A stretch of DNA of 64,000 nt from Deltaproteobacteria bacterium (GTDB lineage: Bacteria; Myxococcota_A; UBA9042; PHBI01), in NCBI GenBank assembly GCA_020632715.1, contig JACKFA010000013.1:1-64000 (forward strand), written 5' to 3'. Position 1 is the first letter of the stretch; the number at the start of each line of letters is the position of its first letter. The notes under the pieces are model-generated. The model was not told the origin of the DNA, searched no databases, and saw only the letters and a list, made by a program, of their open reading frames with translations. This document shows positions 9,712-21,687 of this stretch, one piece after another. The translations under genes were made by a program, and so were the position numbers.

Positions 9712-10991
9712 GCGGGGGAGGGGGCGCCCCGTGGACGCCGCCCGCGCCGACGTCGGGGGGGCTCCGCGCCATCGTCCGCGAGAACCGGAGCTTCCGGCTC
9801 CTGTGGATCGGGAGCCTCGTGTCGCTCTTCGGCGACTGGTTCAACACGCTCGCGATCTTCGCGCTGGTGGAGCGCCTGACGCCGTCGCCGCTCGCCATTG
9901 GTGCCGTGCTCGCGATCAAGCTCTTCGGGCTCGCGGTGGCGAGCGTCCCGGGCGGGCTCCTCGCGGACCGGGTCGACCGGAAGCGGCTCATGATCGCGAT
10001 GGATCTGTCGCGCGCGCTGGTCGTGCTCGGCTTCCTCGTGGTCGACACGGCGGAGGAGCTGCCCCTCCTCTACGCGCTCGTGCTCGCGCAGACGACGCTC
10101 GGCGCGGCGTTCGACCCGGCGTTCCGCGCGTCGCTCCCGAACGTGGTGGCGAAGGCCGATCTGCTCGGCGCGAACACGATCTTCGGCACCACGTGGTCCG
10201 TCCTGCTCGCGGTGGGCGCGGCGGTCGGCGGGCTCGCGACCGCGGGGCTCGGCGCGGAGGCGGTCTTCGGGCTCGACAGCGCGACGTACCTGGTGTCGGC
10301 GTGGTGCGTGTCGCAGGTGGCGCTCCCGCGCGGGGCGAAGCGGGCGCCGCGGGGGCCGCTGCTCGTGGTGGCGGCGCGGGACGTGCGCGAGGGGTGGTCG
10401 TACCTGGTGCGGCACCGCGCGGTCGGGCGCGTGGCGCTCGCGAAGGTGGCGTGGGAGGTGGGCGGGGGGGCGCTCGTGTACGCGCTCACGCAGATAGGCT
10501 CGGCGATGACGCCGCTCTCGCCGTCGATCGGCATCGGCGTGCTCTACGCGGCGCGCGGGGTGGGGACGGGGATCGGCCCGCTCGTGGCGCGGCGGGTGTT
10601 CACGGACGAGCGCCGGTGGCCGGTCGTCATGGGGGCGTGCGTCGTCCTGTCCGGCGCGGGCTACCTCCTCGGGGGGCTCGTGGGCTGGACGGCCGCGATG
10701 GTGCCGTTCGTGGTCGTGGCCCACGCGGGCAGCGGCGCCAACTGGGTGCTCTCGCTGGTGTGGCTCCAGGCGCGCGTCCCGGACGAGGTGCGCGGGCGCG
10801 TCTTCGGCTCCGAGATGGTGATGGTCGCGGGGCTCGAGGGGCTCTCGACGCTGACGGCGGCGGTGCTGCTCGAGACCGGCCGCGTCGGGCTCGCGCCCGC
10901 GGTGTTCCTCTTCGGGGGGCTCCAGGTGGCGGTCGGGGCGCTGTGGCTCGTCACGATCCGGCGGTCGGCGGCGATGCGGGAGGCGCCGTGA
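9708..10991 (+). CDS. MFS transporter (MFS_3 / EntS-like exporter family)
   Basis: A 427-aa membrane protein with about 12 hydrophobic segments and the MFS signature GGLLADRVDRKRLMIAMD after the second segment; SLVSLFGDWFNTLAIFALV is typical of the first. It resembles the MFS_3 group, which includes the enterobactin exporter EntS and macrolide efflux proteins. The start is a GTG overlapping the peptidase stop in a GTGA junction; no other start fits the first membrane helix as well. Coupling to an oligopeptidase hints at peptide or amino-acid-derivative efflux, but the substrate cannot be read from sequence. Confidence 0.88.
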   Translation: MSGGGGAPWTPPAPTSGGLRAIVRENRSFRLLWIGSLVSLFGDWFNTLAIFALVERLTPSPLAIGAVLAIKLFGLAVASVPGGLLADRVDRKRLMIAMDLSRALVVLGFLVVDTAEELPLLYALVLAQTTLGAAFDPAFRASLPNVVAKADLLGANTIFGTTWSVLLAVGAAVGGLATAGLGAEAVFGLDSATYLVSAWCVSQVALPRGAKRAPRGPLLVVAARDVREGWSYLVRHRAVGRVALAKVAWEVGGGALVYALTQIGSAMTPLSPSIGIGVLYAARGVGTGIGPLVARRVFTDERRWPVVMGACVVLSGAGYLLGGLVGWTAAMVPFVVVAHAGSGANWVLSLVWLQARVPDEVRGRVFGSEMVMVAGLEGLSTLTAAVLLETGRVGLAPAVFLFGGLQVAVGALWLVTIRRSAAMREAP

Positions 10992-11029
10992 CGCGATAGG
11001 AAGGCGCCAGCTGGGAGTCCCCTTTGCGG

Positions 11030-11228
11030 CTCTGCGCCTCTGCGCCTCTGCGCGACCTTCCTTCCAGCGCCTGGACGGGGGCAAGTCTTTGAGCTGGAAG
11101 GGGAAACCACGGAGGCACGGAGGCACGGAGGGATCGATGAGGTGATCGGTCTTCTCGCCCCGATCGGGCGCCGGCGGTGGTCGCGAGCAGGTCCCCTCCG
11201 TGCCCCTCCGTGCCTCCGTGCTCCGTGT
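11030..11228. repeat. Intergenic 8-bp tandem repeat arrays (CTCTGCGC and ACGGAGGC types)
   Basis: The 386-bp gap between the MFS gene and the next minus-strand gene has no coding potential but holds three short arrays: CTCTGCGC three times at 11030-11053, a CACGGAGG/CACGGAGG array at 11107-11132, and its inverse (CCTCCGTG units, less regular) at 11193-11228. The second and third can pair as a long imperfect hairpin. A fourth copy, in the inverse orientation, lies at 52124-52149. Both locations are 3'-flanking intergenic DNA. The rest of the gap holds the GTGAAC palindromes and a hairpin described separately. Confidence 0.75.
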
Positions 11229-11249
11229 CCGTTCCCGCTCCGCCGCGAC

Positions 11250-11264
11250 GTGAACGGTGTTCCC
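11250..11264. repeat. Dispersed palindrome, copy 1a (GTGAACGGTGTTCCC)
   Basis: Imperfect copy of the palindrome GTGAAC-NNN-GTTCAC. It is the first of two copies 28 bp apart, and the 8 bp before each (CCGCGACG) is also repeated, so the pair forms a short direct repeat. It lies between two converging genes, downstream of both. Confidence 0.7.
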
Positions 11265-11277
11265 GCTCTGCCGCGAC

Positions 11278-11292
11278 GTGAACGGTGTTCAC
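11278..11292. repeat. Dispersed palindrome, copy 1b (GTGAACGGTGTTCAC)
   Basis: Perfect palindrome: GTGAAC, spacer GGT, GTTCAC. It lies 28 bp from copy 1a in the same convergent intergenic region. Its location after two gene ends argues against a simple promoter operator here. Confidence 0.75.
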
Positions 11293-11317
11293 GACCGCCG
11301 GCGCCCCCCAGAGACGA

Positions 11318-11346
11318 CGACGCCCGAGCCGAGGGCCCGGGCGTCG
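11318..11346 (-). terminator. Hairpin after the small lipoprotein gene
   Basis: Perfect 9-bp stem (CGACGCCCG / CGGGCGTCG) with an 11-nt loop, about 32 nt after the stop of the minus-strand gene ending at 11378. There is only a short, poor T stretch (TCGTCTCT) on that strand, so it is a weak intrinsic terminator candidate or an mRNA-end stabiliser. Confidence 0.45.
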
Positions 11347-11377
11347 CGCGTGTCTTCGGGCCCGAGGGGCCGAGGGC

Positions 11378-12070
11378 TCAGCCCTCGACGGCCTTCACGA
11401 CCTTGCCCATCGCGTCCTTCGCGTTCTTCTCGAGCTCTTCCTTGGTCATCTTGGTCTTCACCTCGTCGAGGCTCTGCGCGCCCGAGTAGCCCGGCGTCGC
11501 CGACACCGTGACCATGGTCTTCCCGTTGTGCCAGAAGAGATCGTAGCTGTGCGCCGAGACGCGCGACTTCCCGCCGTCGGCCGTGTCCTTCTCCATGTAG
11601 CCGAGCGTGTACACCGCGATGGCCGGCTTCCCGTCGACCGTCGTCTCGCTGATGTCGAACGTGAGGCCCGGGCTCTCCGCGAGCTCCTTCGAGAGCTTCA
11701 TCTTGAGGTTCGCCTCGTTCTGCTTCCAGACGTCCGCCTTCAGCTCCTTGCAGGTCGCCGGGAAGCAGCGCATCGCCGTGATCATCACGTTCTGCTTCAC
11801 CTTGTTCGCGTTCTCGGGGCCCGCGAAGGTCACCATGAAGCCGTCCGACGACGCGTTCTTCATGCCCTTCGTCCAGCCCTCGCCGAGCTCGAGCGACTCC
11901 GAGATCGACTTCGCCTTCTCCGGCGTCATCTCCGCCGCCGACGACGCAGCCGCGCCGCCGCCCTCGCCGGTCCCGCCGCCCTCACCGGACCCGCCGCCGG
12001 CGTCGCCGCCCTTGCCGCACGCGGCCATGAAGCAGATCGAGGTGATGGCGATGATCGTTGCGTAGCGCAT
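11378..12070 (-). CDS. Small secreted lipoprotein, function unknown
   Basis: A 230-aa predicted lipoprotein. AAGGAG 8-9 nt before this ATG fixes the start; the signal peptide MRYATIIAITSICFMAAC ends in Cys18 and a Gly/Ser/Glu tether follows (GGGSGEGGGTGEGGGA). The soluble part starts MTPEKAKSISESLELGEGW, with KSISESLELG possibly amphipathic, and contains single Cys residues in MRCFPATCK and phrases like DGFMVTFAGPENANK. I recognise no family; the compact alpha/beta domain resembles small periplasmic proteins common in myxobacteria. AT content is slightly higher than its neighbours because of many Lys codons. Confidence 0.72.
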   Translation of the reverse strand: MRYATIIAITSICFMAACGKGGDAGGGSGEGGGTGEGGGAAASSAAEMTPEKAKSISESLELGEGWTKGMKNASSDGFMVTFAGPENANKVKQNVMITAMRCFPATCKELKADVWKQNEANLKMKLSKELAESPGLTFDISETTVDGKPAIAVYTLGYMEKDTADGGKSRVSAHSYDLFWHNGKTMVTVSATPGYSGAQSLDEVKTKMTKEELEKNAKDAMGKVVKAVEG

Positions 12071-12200
12071 CTTGGGGCTCCTTCGTTCCATCGTTCGTTC
12101 ACGCGCGTCGCTGCGCCCTGGGCGCTCCTCGCCCCGGCGCGGCCGGAGTGCGCGCGACGGAGGGTCGCACCGACCGCGCGCGCTCGCAACTTCACCGGGG

Positions 12201-15572
<3,372 letters not shown>

Positions 15573-15812
15573 GGCGGACCTTCGTTCGTGGCGGGCGTTC
15601 AAGGCTCTCGGCCGCGCTCACCGGCTCGGTGGGCGCGGGCCCGCGCGCGGGCTGTGCGCGCGGACGTTCGCGGGACTCTCGGGTGCAGGAGCGCGCGCGG
15701 ACGCTCTGGAGAGGCCGGGCGGTCCCCCCACGCGTGTGTGCGCCCCCGTGTGTCCCCCAAGCCTAGACTCGGTCGTCCGCCGACGCAAAAGCCTGGCGCT
15801 TCGCGGGTCGAA

Positions 15813-18800
15813 TCACCAGGCGTCGAAGGCGCCGTTGTCGCACTCGCCCTGGCTCGCGCTGTCGTCGTCGCAGCCGCTGACGGTGTCGTGCCCGCCGAGG
15901 AAGCCGCCGCCGCGGCAGGTGTCGCCGTCCCAGCCGCCCCAGAGCGTGTCGTCGCCGCCGTTCCCGCAGAGGCGGTCGAGGCCCGTCCCGCCCGCGAGCG
16001 TGTCGTCGCCGTCGCCGCCGCGCAGGAAGTCGTCGCCGTCCTCGCCGTCGAGGCTGTCGGCGCCCGCCTCGCCGTCGAGCTTGTCGCGCCCCGGCCCGCC
16101 CCAGAGCGTGTCGTCGCCGCCGTCACCGATGAGGCTGTCGGCGCCCGCGCCGCCGTCGAGGGTGTCGTCGCCGCCCCGCCCGTGGAGCTCGTCGTCGCCG
16201 TCGCCCCCCTCGAGGATGTCGTCGCCGCCGCCGCCGTCGAGGGTGTCCCGCCCGGGGCCGCCGTAGAGGGCGTCGTCGTCGGGGCCGCCCTCGAGGAGGT
16301 CGTCGCCGTCCTCGCCGTAGAGCTCGTCCTGCTCGCCGTCGAGGATGATCCAGCCCGAGCCCTCGCCGTAGAGGCGGTCGTTCCCCGGGCCGCCGTGGAG
16401 CTCGTCGTAGCCCTGGCCCCCCTCGAGGACGTCGTCGCCGTCGAGCCCGACGAGGCAGTCGTCGCCGTCGCCGCCGCGCAGGGCGTCGGCGCCGGTGCTG
16501 CCGAGGATGAGGTCGTCGCCGCCGGTGTGATCGTCGCCCGACGCGGTGTCGAGCACGCACGGGGCGCCGTCCGCGCAGCGCCACCGGGCGCCGTTCGTCC
16601 AGATCGTGGCCTCGCCGCGGTAGGCGGCGTCGAGCCAGGAGGCGAAGCTGCGCCCGCAGAAGCGGCGCCCCACGTCGGCGGCGACGCAGGCGGCGGCGGG
16701 ATCGTACGTGGCGCCGGCCGGGACGGGGGCGCTCGTGAGGCGGTCGAGGCCGAGGAAGTCGCCGCAGGCGCCGGCGGGGGGCTTCGGGGGGGCGAAGCCG
16801 AGGTGGCCCTTGCGGTAGAGGTAGTACGCGTCGAAGAGGGCCATGTAGTCGAGGCCGTTGAACTCGGCGGACGGGTAGTGGCGGCTCCCGCCGCGCTCGT
16901 CGGGGCTCCAGGTGCGGTGCTCGGTCTTCCAGCCGGGGGCCTCGGCGCAGCCCGCGGTGTGGCGGCAGGGGCCGCCGCAGGGGGCGCCGTCGAGCATCGA
17001 CTCGACGCGCCACGGCGCGAAGGCCGCGCCCGGGGCGACGTCGTTCAGGAGGGCGTGGGTGAGGGCGTAGAGGTCCTTCCCGTCGCCCACGGCGCGGCGC
17101 GCGGTGGTGTCGGCCGACCAGTCGTTGGTGATGGCGTTGAGCTTCAGCGCCATCGTGCGGTTGTAGTTATGGGTCTCGCCCCATATCACGACGATGCCGG
17201 CCCAGGCCGCCTCGCCGACGGTGCGCGAGGCGAGCGTGCGGTAGTCGTCGACGCCGAAGTCGGGCGCGGCGATGGCGTTCGCGGACTTCGCGAGCTGGTT
17301 CGAGAAGCCGATGGCGTTGCCGCCCCAGGCGTCGGGCGGGTGGTCGCCGTTCGGATCGGTGACGCGCCAGCCGCCGTCGCGCAGGAAGGCGACCATGCGG
17401 TGCACGATCTCGCGCGCCTTGTGGCGGAGGTCGACGCCGTCCACGACGACGCCGTCGGGGACGAAGCGCGCGACGAGCGCGAGCCCGTGGAGGAGCCCGA
17501 TGACCTGATCCTGGCTCACGAAGCTCCCCTTCTCGACGCTCGGCGGCTCGCAGGAGATGTCGGAGGCGACGCACTCGTAGCCCGCGATCCCGGGCTCCGC
17601 GCGCGGGAAGCGCCACGCGCCGGCGGCGGTCGTGACGAAGTCGCGCGGGACGTCGTCGCGGAGGAAGAAGCCGTCGAGGGTCGCGGGCTTCGGGAACGTG
17701 TCCTCGGCCTCGAGGTCGAGGCGGTCGAAGGCCATGAGGGCGAGGAAGAGGTCGCGCTCGGTCTCGGCGGTGTCGAGGCCGAGGTCGGCGAAGACGGCGC
17801 GCTCCATGCCGAGCACCTCGAGGTAGCCGCCGAGCCAGATCGTGCCGTCGCCCCACTTGTAGAGCCCCTGCGCGTCGGGGAGGTCGGCGCGCGGGCACTG
17901 CTCGAACTGCCAGTTGCCGGCGCAGTGGGTGCCCGGCTCGCGGCGCGAGGCCGGCATGCTCTGGCCGGGAGCGGCGCCGATGGACACGAAGCCGGGGTAG
18001 GCGGCGGTGCCGTCGCCGCGGAGGCGGCGGCGGTAGCGCAGGTACTTCGCGAGCCAGTCGTGCTCGTCGCAGGTGGCGCCGTCGCGGAGCGTGGCCGCGG
18101 CGGTGGTCGTGGGGGTGACGGGCCAGGGGAGCGAGCGCCCGCCGCAGTCCGCGCGGCACTTGCCGGGGACGCCGTTGTCGTCGCCGTCGTCGCAGACCTC
18201 CTCGGGCGCCTGGGTCACGCCGTCGCCGCAGTGGGGGCCGAGCCCGGCGCAGTCGGCGGCGCAGTGGCCGTAGGTGCCGTTGTCGGCGCCGTGATCGCAG
18301 GCCTCGCCGAAGGCGCGCTGGGCGACGCCGTCGCCGCAGGCGGGGCCGGGGCCGGCGCAGTCGGCGGCGCAGTGGCCGTAGGTGCCGTTGTCGGGGCCGT
18401 CGTCGCAGGCCTCGGCGCCGCGGATCTCGCCGTCGCCGCAGCCGGGGCTCTTGCCGCAGCCGGCGGCGCAGTGGCCGGCGGCGCCGTTGTCGGGGCCGTC
18501 GTCGCAGAGCTCCCACGGGGTGTCGACGGCGCCGTCGCCGCAGGCGGGGCCGGGGCCGCCGCAGTCCGCGCGGCAGAAGCCGTAGGCGCCGTTGAGCTCG
18601 TCGCCGTCGTCGCACGCCTCGCTCGCGTCGTCGACGAAGCCGTTCCCGCAGCGGGGCGCGAGGCTCGTGCAGGCGGCGCCGCAGTGGCCATAGGTGCCGT
18701 TCACGCCGTCGCCGTCGTCGCAGATCTCGCCCTCGTCGTCGTCGGTGACGCCGTCGCCGCAGCGGGGCCCCGGGCCCCCGCAGCCCGCGGCGCAGTGCCC

Positions 18801-19046
18801 GTAGGTGCCGTTGTCGGCGGCGCCGTCGTCGCAGCGCTCCGGCGCCTCGGTGACGCCGTCACCGCAGACCGGGGCCGCCGCGGTGTCCGGTGGGGCGCCC
18901 GTGTCCGCGAGCGTGTCGGCGACGTCGTCGAAGAGGGCGTCGGCGGCGGTGCCCGTGGCGGCGTCGTCGCCGCAGGCCGCGAGGAGGAGCGAGCAGGAGC
19001 AGGCGAGGGCGGCGAGGCGGCCGAGCGGCGTTCGAATGGCGTTCAT
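15813..19046 (-). CDS. Multidomain lipoprotein: seven Cys repeats, unknown central domain, C-terminal RTX repeats
   Basis: A 1077-aa lipoprotein (signal MNAIRTPLGRLAALACSCSL then LLAAC). Residues about 55-310 hold seven CGDG...CDDG...NGxxGxC...C cysteine repeats of the myxobacterial disulfide-repeat type. About 320-800 is a mostly helical globular domain I cannot assign, with EFNGLDYMALFDAYYLYR. From about 800 to 1050 there are at least a dozen GGxGxDxLx RTX nonapeptides, so calcium binding is expected. RTX repeats normally mark type I secretion substrates; combining them with a lipobox is odd. The start is an ATG placed exactly 7 nt after a TATCAT box. Confidence 0.85.
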   Translation of the reverse strand: MNAIRTPLGRLAALACSCSLLLAACGDDAATGTAADALFDDVADTLADTGAPPDTAAAPVCGDGVTEAPERCDDGAADNGTYGHCAAGCGGPGPRCGDGVTDDDEGEICDDGDGVNGTYGHCGAACTSLAPRCGNGFVDDASEACDDGDELNGAYGFCRADCGGPGPACGDGAVDTPWELCDDGPDNGAAGHCAAGCGKSPGCGDGEIRGAEACDDGPDNGTYGHCAADCAGPGPACGDGVAQRAFGEACDHGADNGTYGHCAADCAGLGPHCGDGVTQAPEEVCDDGDDNGVPGKCRADCGGRSLPWPVTPTTTAAATLRDGATCDEHDWLAKYLRYRRRLRGDGTAAYPGFVSIGAAPGQSMPASRREPGTHCAGNWQFEQCPRADLPDAQGLYKWGDGTIWLGGYLEVLGMERAVFADLGLDTAETERDLFLALMAFDRLDLEAEDTFPKPATLDGFFLRDDVPRDFVTTAAGAWRFPRAEPGIAGYECVASDISCEPPSVEKGSFVSQDQVIGLLHGLALVARFVPDGVVVDGVDLRHKAREIVHRMVAFLRDGGWRVTDPNGDHPPDAWGGNAIGFSNQLAKSANAIAAPDFGVDDYRTLASRTVGEAAWAGIVVIWGETHNYNRTMALKLNAITNDWSADTTARRAVGDGKDLYALTHALLNDVAPGAAFAPWRVESMLDGAPCGGPCRHTAGCAEAPGWKTEHRTWSPDERGGSRHYPSAEFNGLDYMALFDAYYLYRKGHLGFAPPKPPAGACGDFLGLDRLTSAPVPAGATYDPAAACVAADVGRRFCGRSFASWLDAAYRGEATIWTNGARWRCADGAPCVLDTASGDDHTGGDDLILGSTGADALRGGDGDDCLVGLDGDDVLEGGQGYDELHGGPGNDRLYGEGSGWIILDGEQDELYGEDGDDLLEGGPDDDALYGGPGRDTLDGGGGDDILEGGDGDDELHGRGGDDTLDGGAGADSLIGDGGDDTLWGGPGRDKLDGEAGADSLDGEDGDDFLRGGDGDDTLAGGTGLDRLCGNGGDDTLWGGWDGDTCRGGGFLGGHDTVSGCDDDSASQGECDNGAFDAW

Positions 19047-19053
19047 GGCCGCG

Positions 19054-19059
19054 ATGATA
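19054..19059 (-). promoter_or_regulatory. -10 box of a leaderless promoter (TATCAT-N7-ATG)
   Basis: TATCAT is followed by CGCGGCC and then the ATG of the RTX/Cys-repeat lipoprotein. No Shine-Dalgarno sequence can fit. The same geometry recurs at four other genes in the window. Confidence 0.5.
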
Positions 19060-19074
19060 GCGCGGCCGGCGCTC

Positions 19075-19089
19075 GTGAACAGCATTCAC
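19075..19089. repeat. Dispersed palindrome, copy 2 (GTGAACAGCATTCAC)
   Basis: Matches GTGAAC-NNN-GTTCAC with one mismatch in the right arm. It lies about 15 bp upstream of the TATCAT box of the minus-strand lipoprotein gene, so this copy could act as an operator or overlap the -35 region. Confidence 0.65.
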
Positions 19090-19152
19090 TTTGCCGAGGT
19101 AGGGCCGGCGTAGGACGGGGCGCGAGCGAGCGCCGCGGCCCGCCGCGCCGCG

Positions 19153-20772
19153 TCACGGGCAGCTGTAGCCCACCGGCAGGCACTGATGCCCGGTGATCCG
19201 CCCGCCGACCGCGATGTCCGCGCAGGTGTAGCCGCCCGGGCAGCCGTCGTCGGCCGTGCACTCGGCGGCGCAGCGCTTGCCGCTCTTCCCGAGCGACACG
19301 CAGAGGTTCCCGGAGCCGGGGCAGTCGTTGTTCGAGCTGCACGTCCGGCAGAGGCTCGCCGGGTCCGCGTAGGGGTTCAGGTGCGGGTTGTCGTCGATGC
19401 CGTGGACGCCGTAGTACACGTTGTAGTTGGCGCGCTGGTTCACGCGCGTGAGGATCTCGGTCCACGTGCGCGGGTCGTGCTTCTTCTGGTCGAGCGCGAG
19501 CAGCTCCGTCAGGAAGCCCGACGTCGTGAAGGTCTGCTGCGAGAGCCACGAGAAGTTCACCGTCGAGACGACGTCGAGGTTCGCGTAGTCCTTGTTCGCG
19601 GCCTTGTAGACGGCCTCCGGGTAGGCGCCGTAGGTCTTGCAGCCGTTGAACCAGAAGATCTGGTACTTCTCGGGCAGGTCGAGCTTCGCGAGGTCCGTCG
19701 CCGAGATCGCCCGGCGCGGGTTGTAGTGGTAGACGACGCCCGAGTAGTCGGGGTCGAGCCCGGCGTGCCCGTCGTAGATGACCACGTCCTTCGTCTCGTA
19801 GCCGGCGATGACCGCGGCGCGCAGCCGGTCGAGCTCCGCGTCGGGGACGATGTCGGGGAAGAGGAGCTGCACCCGCACCTCGACCTTCGCGCCGTTCATG
19901 TCGATGGTCTTCGTGAACGGCGCCGACTCGAGCGTGAGCTCGCTCACGGCCTTCGCGGTGTGCGAAAAGCCCGCGTCCACGAGCCACTTGAAGTGCTTCT
20001 CGGCGGACTGCTGGTCGTAGCGGGCGTCGTTGTAGTCGCCGCCGATCTCGATGAGCACGTCGACGACGCCGTCCTTGGCGAGCTCCGCGTAGAGCGGCCA
20101 GCCGTCGTTCGAGCGCTCCTCGGGGGTGATGTGCACCTCGAGCTCATCGAGGTCGGCCGCGTCATACTTCGTCGGGTCGAAGGACTCCGGGTACGACTCG
20201 CTCCGGAGCGCCGCGGCGTCGAGCTTCGGGAGCTGCACGAGGAAGGTGCTGTCGCCGTCCGCGCCGGTCGTGATCGGCAGGCGCTTCATGATGTCGGCCG
20301 GGCCGCCCATCTCGAGCTCCCAGATGAAGGCCCACTCGAGCTCGGCGTCGTCGACCGGGTCGACGACGAACTCGAGCGTCGAGCCGCGCACGAGCCCGGC
20401 GAAGCCGCCGTAGCCCCGGTTCGAGTCGTGGCTGTCCTTGTCGGCGACGTACTGGTTGATGAAGTGGGCGTACGCCTTGAAGCGGAGCGCGAGCAGCTCG
20501 CGGACCTTCGCCTCCTTCTCGTCGTGCGTGAGCGCCTCGTCGGCCGCGTCGAGCGACTCGGCGCCGAGCCCCCAGAGGCTGTACTCCTGCGACGTCGGCG
20601 ACAGGTAGTTGTCGGCCTTCCCGGGGAGGACGGCCTCGGCGGCCTCGTCGTCGGAGGTGGTGCCGGCGGCGTCGTCGCAGGCGGCGGCCCCGAGGGCGAG
20701 CGTCGCGGCGAGGGCGCAGGTGGCGAGGGCCTTCTCGAGGGAGGAGGTCGCGGGACGGTGCATCGGGCGCAT
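19153..20772 (-). CDS. Lipoprotein with clan-CD (caspase/gingipain-like) cysteine protease motifs
   Basis: A 539-aa lipoprotein with signal peptide ending LALGAAAC (Cys32). The core has a hydrophobic strand plus VVIYDGHAGLD (His336) and, 42 residues on, YQIFWFNGCKTYG (Cys378). This His-Gly then hydrophobic-strand-Cys order is the hallmark of clan CD peptidases such as gingipain, clostripain and caspases. The C-terminus is a Cys-rich tail (CRTCSSNNDCPGSGNLC, CTADDGCPGGYTC) seen in many myxobacterial surface proteins. Proteolytic activity is inferred; no family was matched. The first ATG has GGAG 8 nt upstream. It is 100 bp upstream of the RTX lipoprotein gene on the same strand. Confidence 0.72.
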   Translation of the reverse strand: MRPMHRPATSSLEKALATCALAATLALGAAACDDAAGTTSDDEAAEAVLPGKADNYLSPTSQEYSLWGLGAESLDAADEALTHDEKEAKVRELLALRFKAYAHFINQYVADKDSHDSNRGYGGFAGLVRGSTLEFVVDPVDDAELEWAFIWELEMGGPADIMKRLPITTGADGDSTFLVQLPKLDAAALRSESYPESFDPTKYDAADLDELEVHITPEERSNDGWPLYAELAKDGVVDVLIEIGGDYNDARYDQQSAEKHFKWLVDAGFSHTAKAVSELTLESAPFTKTIDMNGAKVEVRVQLLFPDIVPDAELDRLRAAVIAGYETKDVVIYDGHAGLDPDYSGVVYHYNPRRAISATDLAKLDLPEKYQIFWFNGCKTYGAYPEAVYKAANKDYANLDVVSTVNFSWLSQQTFTTSGFLTELLALDQKKHDPRTWTEILTRVNQRANYNVYYGVHGIDDNPHLNPYADPASLCRTCSSNNDCPGSGNLCVSLGKSGKRCAAECTADDGCPGGYTCADIAVGGRITGHQCLPVGYSCP

Positions 20773-20912
20773 CGTTCAGGCTCCGGTCGGGGACGTGTCG
20801 AGGACGCGGCCCCTGCTACCCGGTCTCGCTGGCGCTGTAAAGCACGCGGTCGCGCGCGCGCGTCACCGAGCACGGCTGCTCAGGCTCGGGTGCCGTGCCC
20901 CGAAACGCCGAA

Positions 20913-20934
20913 GGGCCCGCCTCCCGGCGAGCCC
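20913..20934 (-). terminator. Hairpin after the small secreted protein gene
   Basis: Stem GGGCTCGCC / GGCGGGCCC with loop GGGA (one mismatch) as read on the minus strand, 27 nt past the stop of the gene ending at 20961, followed by TTCGGCGTTTCG. It is terminator-like but the T tract is interrupted. Confidence 0.5.
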
Positions 20935-20960
20935 TCCGCGATCGTCGCCCCGCGGCGAGG

Positions 20961-21578
20961 CTACTCGCGGGCGCAGTCGCCGTTGCGGACGATGTAGTCG
21001 CCCGTGCGGAGGTCGATGGTGACCGAGCGCGCCGAGCGCGTCCCGACGCGGCGGGCGACGCAGACCGAGCCGGCGCGGGTCGAGAGGTTCACGTCGGGCG
21101 TCGTGCGGCCGCGGCCGAGCTTCGCGACGTAGGCGCAGACGGCGCGCATGCCGAGGTCGCGGTCGTAGAAGGTGTAGCTCGCGTGGTCGGCGGGGGTCGG
21201 GGCCTCGATGACCTGGGCGTTGCGGCTGCACTCGTAGATGTACTTCTCGCGGTCGCGGCCCATGTAGACGACCTCACCGACGCGCTGGACCATGCCGCAG
21301 GCGCTCCGGAGCTTCTGGAGCTCGCCGCCGGCGCGCACCTTGCGCACGCAGGTGCCGCGCGGGCAGGAGGCGAGGAGGTTGTCGCTGAAGCCCTCGAAGG
21401 GGGAGCGCATGTAGTCGCGCACGACGGCGGCGTAGGGGCCGGAGTCGTCGAGGCGGACCCAGTCGGTGATGATGACGTCGTTGCCGGCGTCCTCGACCAC
21501 GGTCGTCACCTCGGACGAGGCCATCGCCGAGCCGGACACGAAGAGCAGGGCGAGGGTTCCGATGATGGCGCGGGTCAT
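20961..21578 (-). CDS. Small secreted protein with paired cysteines, function unknown
   Basis: A 205-aa protein with a Sec signal peptide, MTRAIIGTLALLFVSGSAMA, cleaved before SS. GGAGG 5 nt upstream of this ATG fixes the start. The mature part contains four or more Cys that could pair (SCPRGTC, SACG, YECSR, AVCAY, SVCVAR, NGDC) and ends in a DLRTGDYIVRNGDC strand. No family was recognised. It is likely periplasmic. An ATG 57 nt further upstream lies inside an interrupted GTGAAC...GTTCAC palindrome and lacks a ribosome site. Confidence 0.68.
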   Translation of the reverse strand: MTRAIIGTLALLFVSGSAMASSEVTTVVEDAGNDVIITDWVRLDDSGPYAAVVRDYMRSPFEGFSDNLLASCPRGTCVRKVRAGGELQKLRSACGMVQRVGEVVYMGRDREKYIYECSRNAQVIEAPTPADHASYTFYDRDLGMRAVCAYVAKLGRGRTTPDVNLSTRAGSVCVARRVGTRSARSVTIDLRTGDYIVRNGDCARE

Positions 21579-21687
21579 GAGTCCTCCGAGGTCGCGTGCT
21601 GCGGCGCGCAGCGTGAACAGTCGCATGTCGTTCACAGAGACAGTTCGGACGCCCCGTGGGGATCTTGAGCGCCATCTCGGCGCGTGA

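Noticed and set aside
11278..11292. LexA box
   Set aside because: Gram-positive-type LexA boxes have a 4-bp centre (GAACNNNNGTTC) and lie upstream of SOS genes; this palindrome has a 3-bp centre and mostly lies after genes.
21610..21635. Extended start of the small secreted protein at an upstream ATG
   Set aside because: That ATG lies in an interrupted GTGAAC...GTTCAC repeat with no ribosome site; the internal ATG has GGAGG and gives a proper signal peptide.
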